DNA of 5,600 bases from Actinomycetota bacterium (lineage in GTDB: Bacteria > Actinomycetota > Thermoleophilia > Gaiellales > Gaiellaceae), in contig JACCTQ010000168.1 of assembly GCA_013812265.1 (NCBI GenBank), forward strand, positions 1 to 5,600. Reading direction: 5' to 3'. Shown here piece after piece: positions 5,284 to 5,600 of the stretch; within the stretch, counting starts at the first letter, position 1; every line of letters starts with the position of its first letter. Below the pieces are notes generated by a model. The model searched no databases. It had not been told where the DNA came from and saw only the letters and a program-made list of their open reading frames with translations. The position numbers and the translations under genes were made by a program.

Positions 5284-5600
5284 CTAACGATCTGCTCGGC
5301 GGCGCCGAGATGCGCGCTCCACCATGCCGTATACCCTGGCGTAACCCACGAGGTACAGGCGCTTGGCGTCCGCCACGACCGGGGTGTACTTGCCGTCCGG
5401 GAACGTCCACAGCTGCCTTCCGGTGCGCGCGTCGAGCGCATACGTGCGCCGCTCCAGGGTGGCGAAGTAGACGACGCCGTTCAGGACGGTCGCCGATCCG
5501 GAGATGGGTCCATTCGCTCGAAAACGCCAGCGCTGTTCTCCCGTAGCGGCGTCGAGCGCGTACAGGTGACGATCATAGGAGCCGACGTAGACCGTGCGGC
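5284..5600 (-). CDS. PQQ-type beta-propeller repeat protein, C-terminal 104 aa (5' end outside window)
   Basis: An open frame enters at the right edge (the first two bases are a partial codon) and stops at TAG (5284-5286). It has no start codon of its own in the window. The 104 visible residues carry propeller repeats: VYVGSYDRHLYALDAATG with EQRWRF (3-26), VYFATLERRTYALDARTG with RQLWTF (43-66), and a degenerate third blade, LYLVGYARVYGMVER (81-95). The pattern VYxGxxDxxLYALDAxTGxxxWxF is that of PQQ-like/quinoprotein-type beta-propellers, including BamB-like proteins and many secreted actinobacterial proteins. No catalytic residues can be judged from this part, so enzyme or binding function stays open. 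The end is an arginine-rich tail (RASRRRRADR, 95-104), unlike a closing blade. It reads in the same direction as the polysaccharide genes but is separated from them by the 250-bp repeat region, so operon membership is doubtful. Confidence 0.85.
   Translation of the reverse strand, partial: RTVYVGSYDRHLYALDAATGEQRWRFRANGPISGSATVLNGVVYFATLERRTYALDARTGRQLWTFPDGKYTPVVADAKRLYLVGYARVYGMVERASRRRRADR

Noticed and set aside
4548..5546. Long + strand open frame crossing the tandem repeat, giving a 32-residue repeated peptide
   Set aside because: It is antisense to the Wzz-like and beta-propeller genes, which have clear family signatures. The repeat length of 96 is a multiple of three, but between the two compensating indels the peptide differs completely, which a protein-coding constraint would not allow.

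Overview
This window comes from a GC-rich bacterial genome and lies inside an exopolysaccharide or cell-surface polysaccharide gene cluster. The base composition, weak or absent Shine-Dalgarno sequences, GTG start use, and the mix of a secreted clan GH-A glycosidase, a Wzz-like protein and a PQQ-type beta-propeller suggest a high-GC actinobacterium. A soil Thermoleophilia-like lineage is possible, but that is inference; no rRNA or marker gene in the window proves it.

Layout. On the + strand, the last codons of an upstream gene (stop at 16-18, ATGA overlap) lead into a GDP-L-fucose synthase gene (15-953). It converges with a - strand gene block that reads from right to left: a two-TM Wzz-type chain-length protein (5033-4122), a membrane-anchored family 2 glycosyltransferase (4112-3165), a UDP-glucuronate decarboxylase (3083-2142) and a secreted clan GH-A glycoside hydrolase (GTG start, 2149-989). 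The hydrolase start overlaps the decarboxylase stop by 8 nt. A 250-bp non-coding gap (5034-5283) separates this block from the C-terminal end of a beta-propeller gene (5284-5600, - strand), which runs out of the window. That last gene has no start codon in the window and is recognised from its repeated WD/PQQ-like strands.

How the genes fit together. Fucose synthase and UXS make two nucleotide sugars, GDP-L-fucose and UDP-D-xylose. The GT2 enzyme with two C-terminal membrane helices probably moves a sugar onto a lipid or a growing glycan at the inner face of the membrane. The Wzz-like protein would set polymer length, and the exported glycosidase would trim or release polymer outside the membrane. 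The window shows no flippase, polymerase or initiating transferase.

The least ordinary part is the gap at 5034-5283. It holds two head-to-tail copies of a 96-bp unit (5049-5144 and 5145-5240) that differ at only a few positions, each with internal hairpins. The second copy runs into a perfect 13-bp-stem hairpin (5227-5255), of which the first copy has only the left arm. The first copy ends 15 bp from the start codon of the Wzz-like gene and supplies part of a possible extended -10 promoter (5043-5051), so the repeat may mark the boundary and control region between two transcription units.
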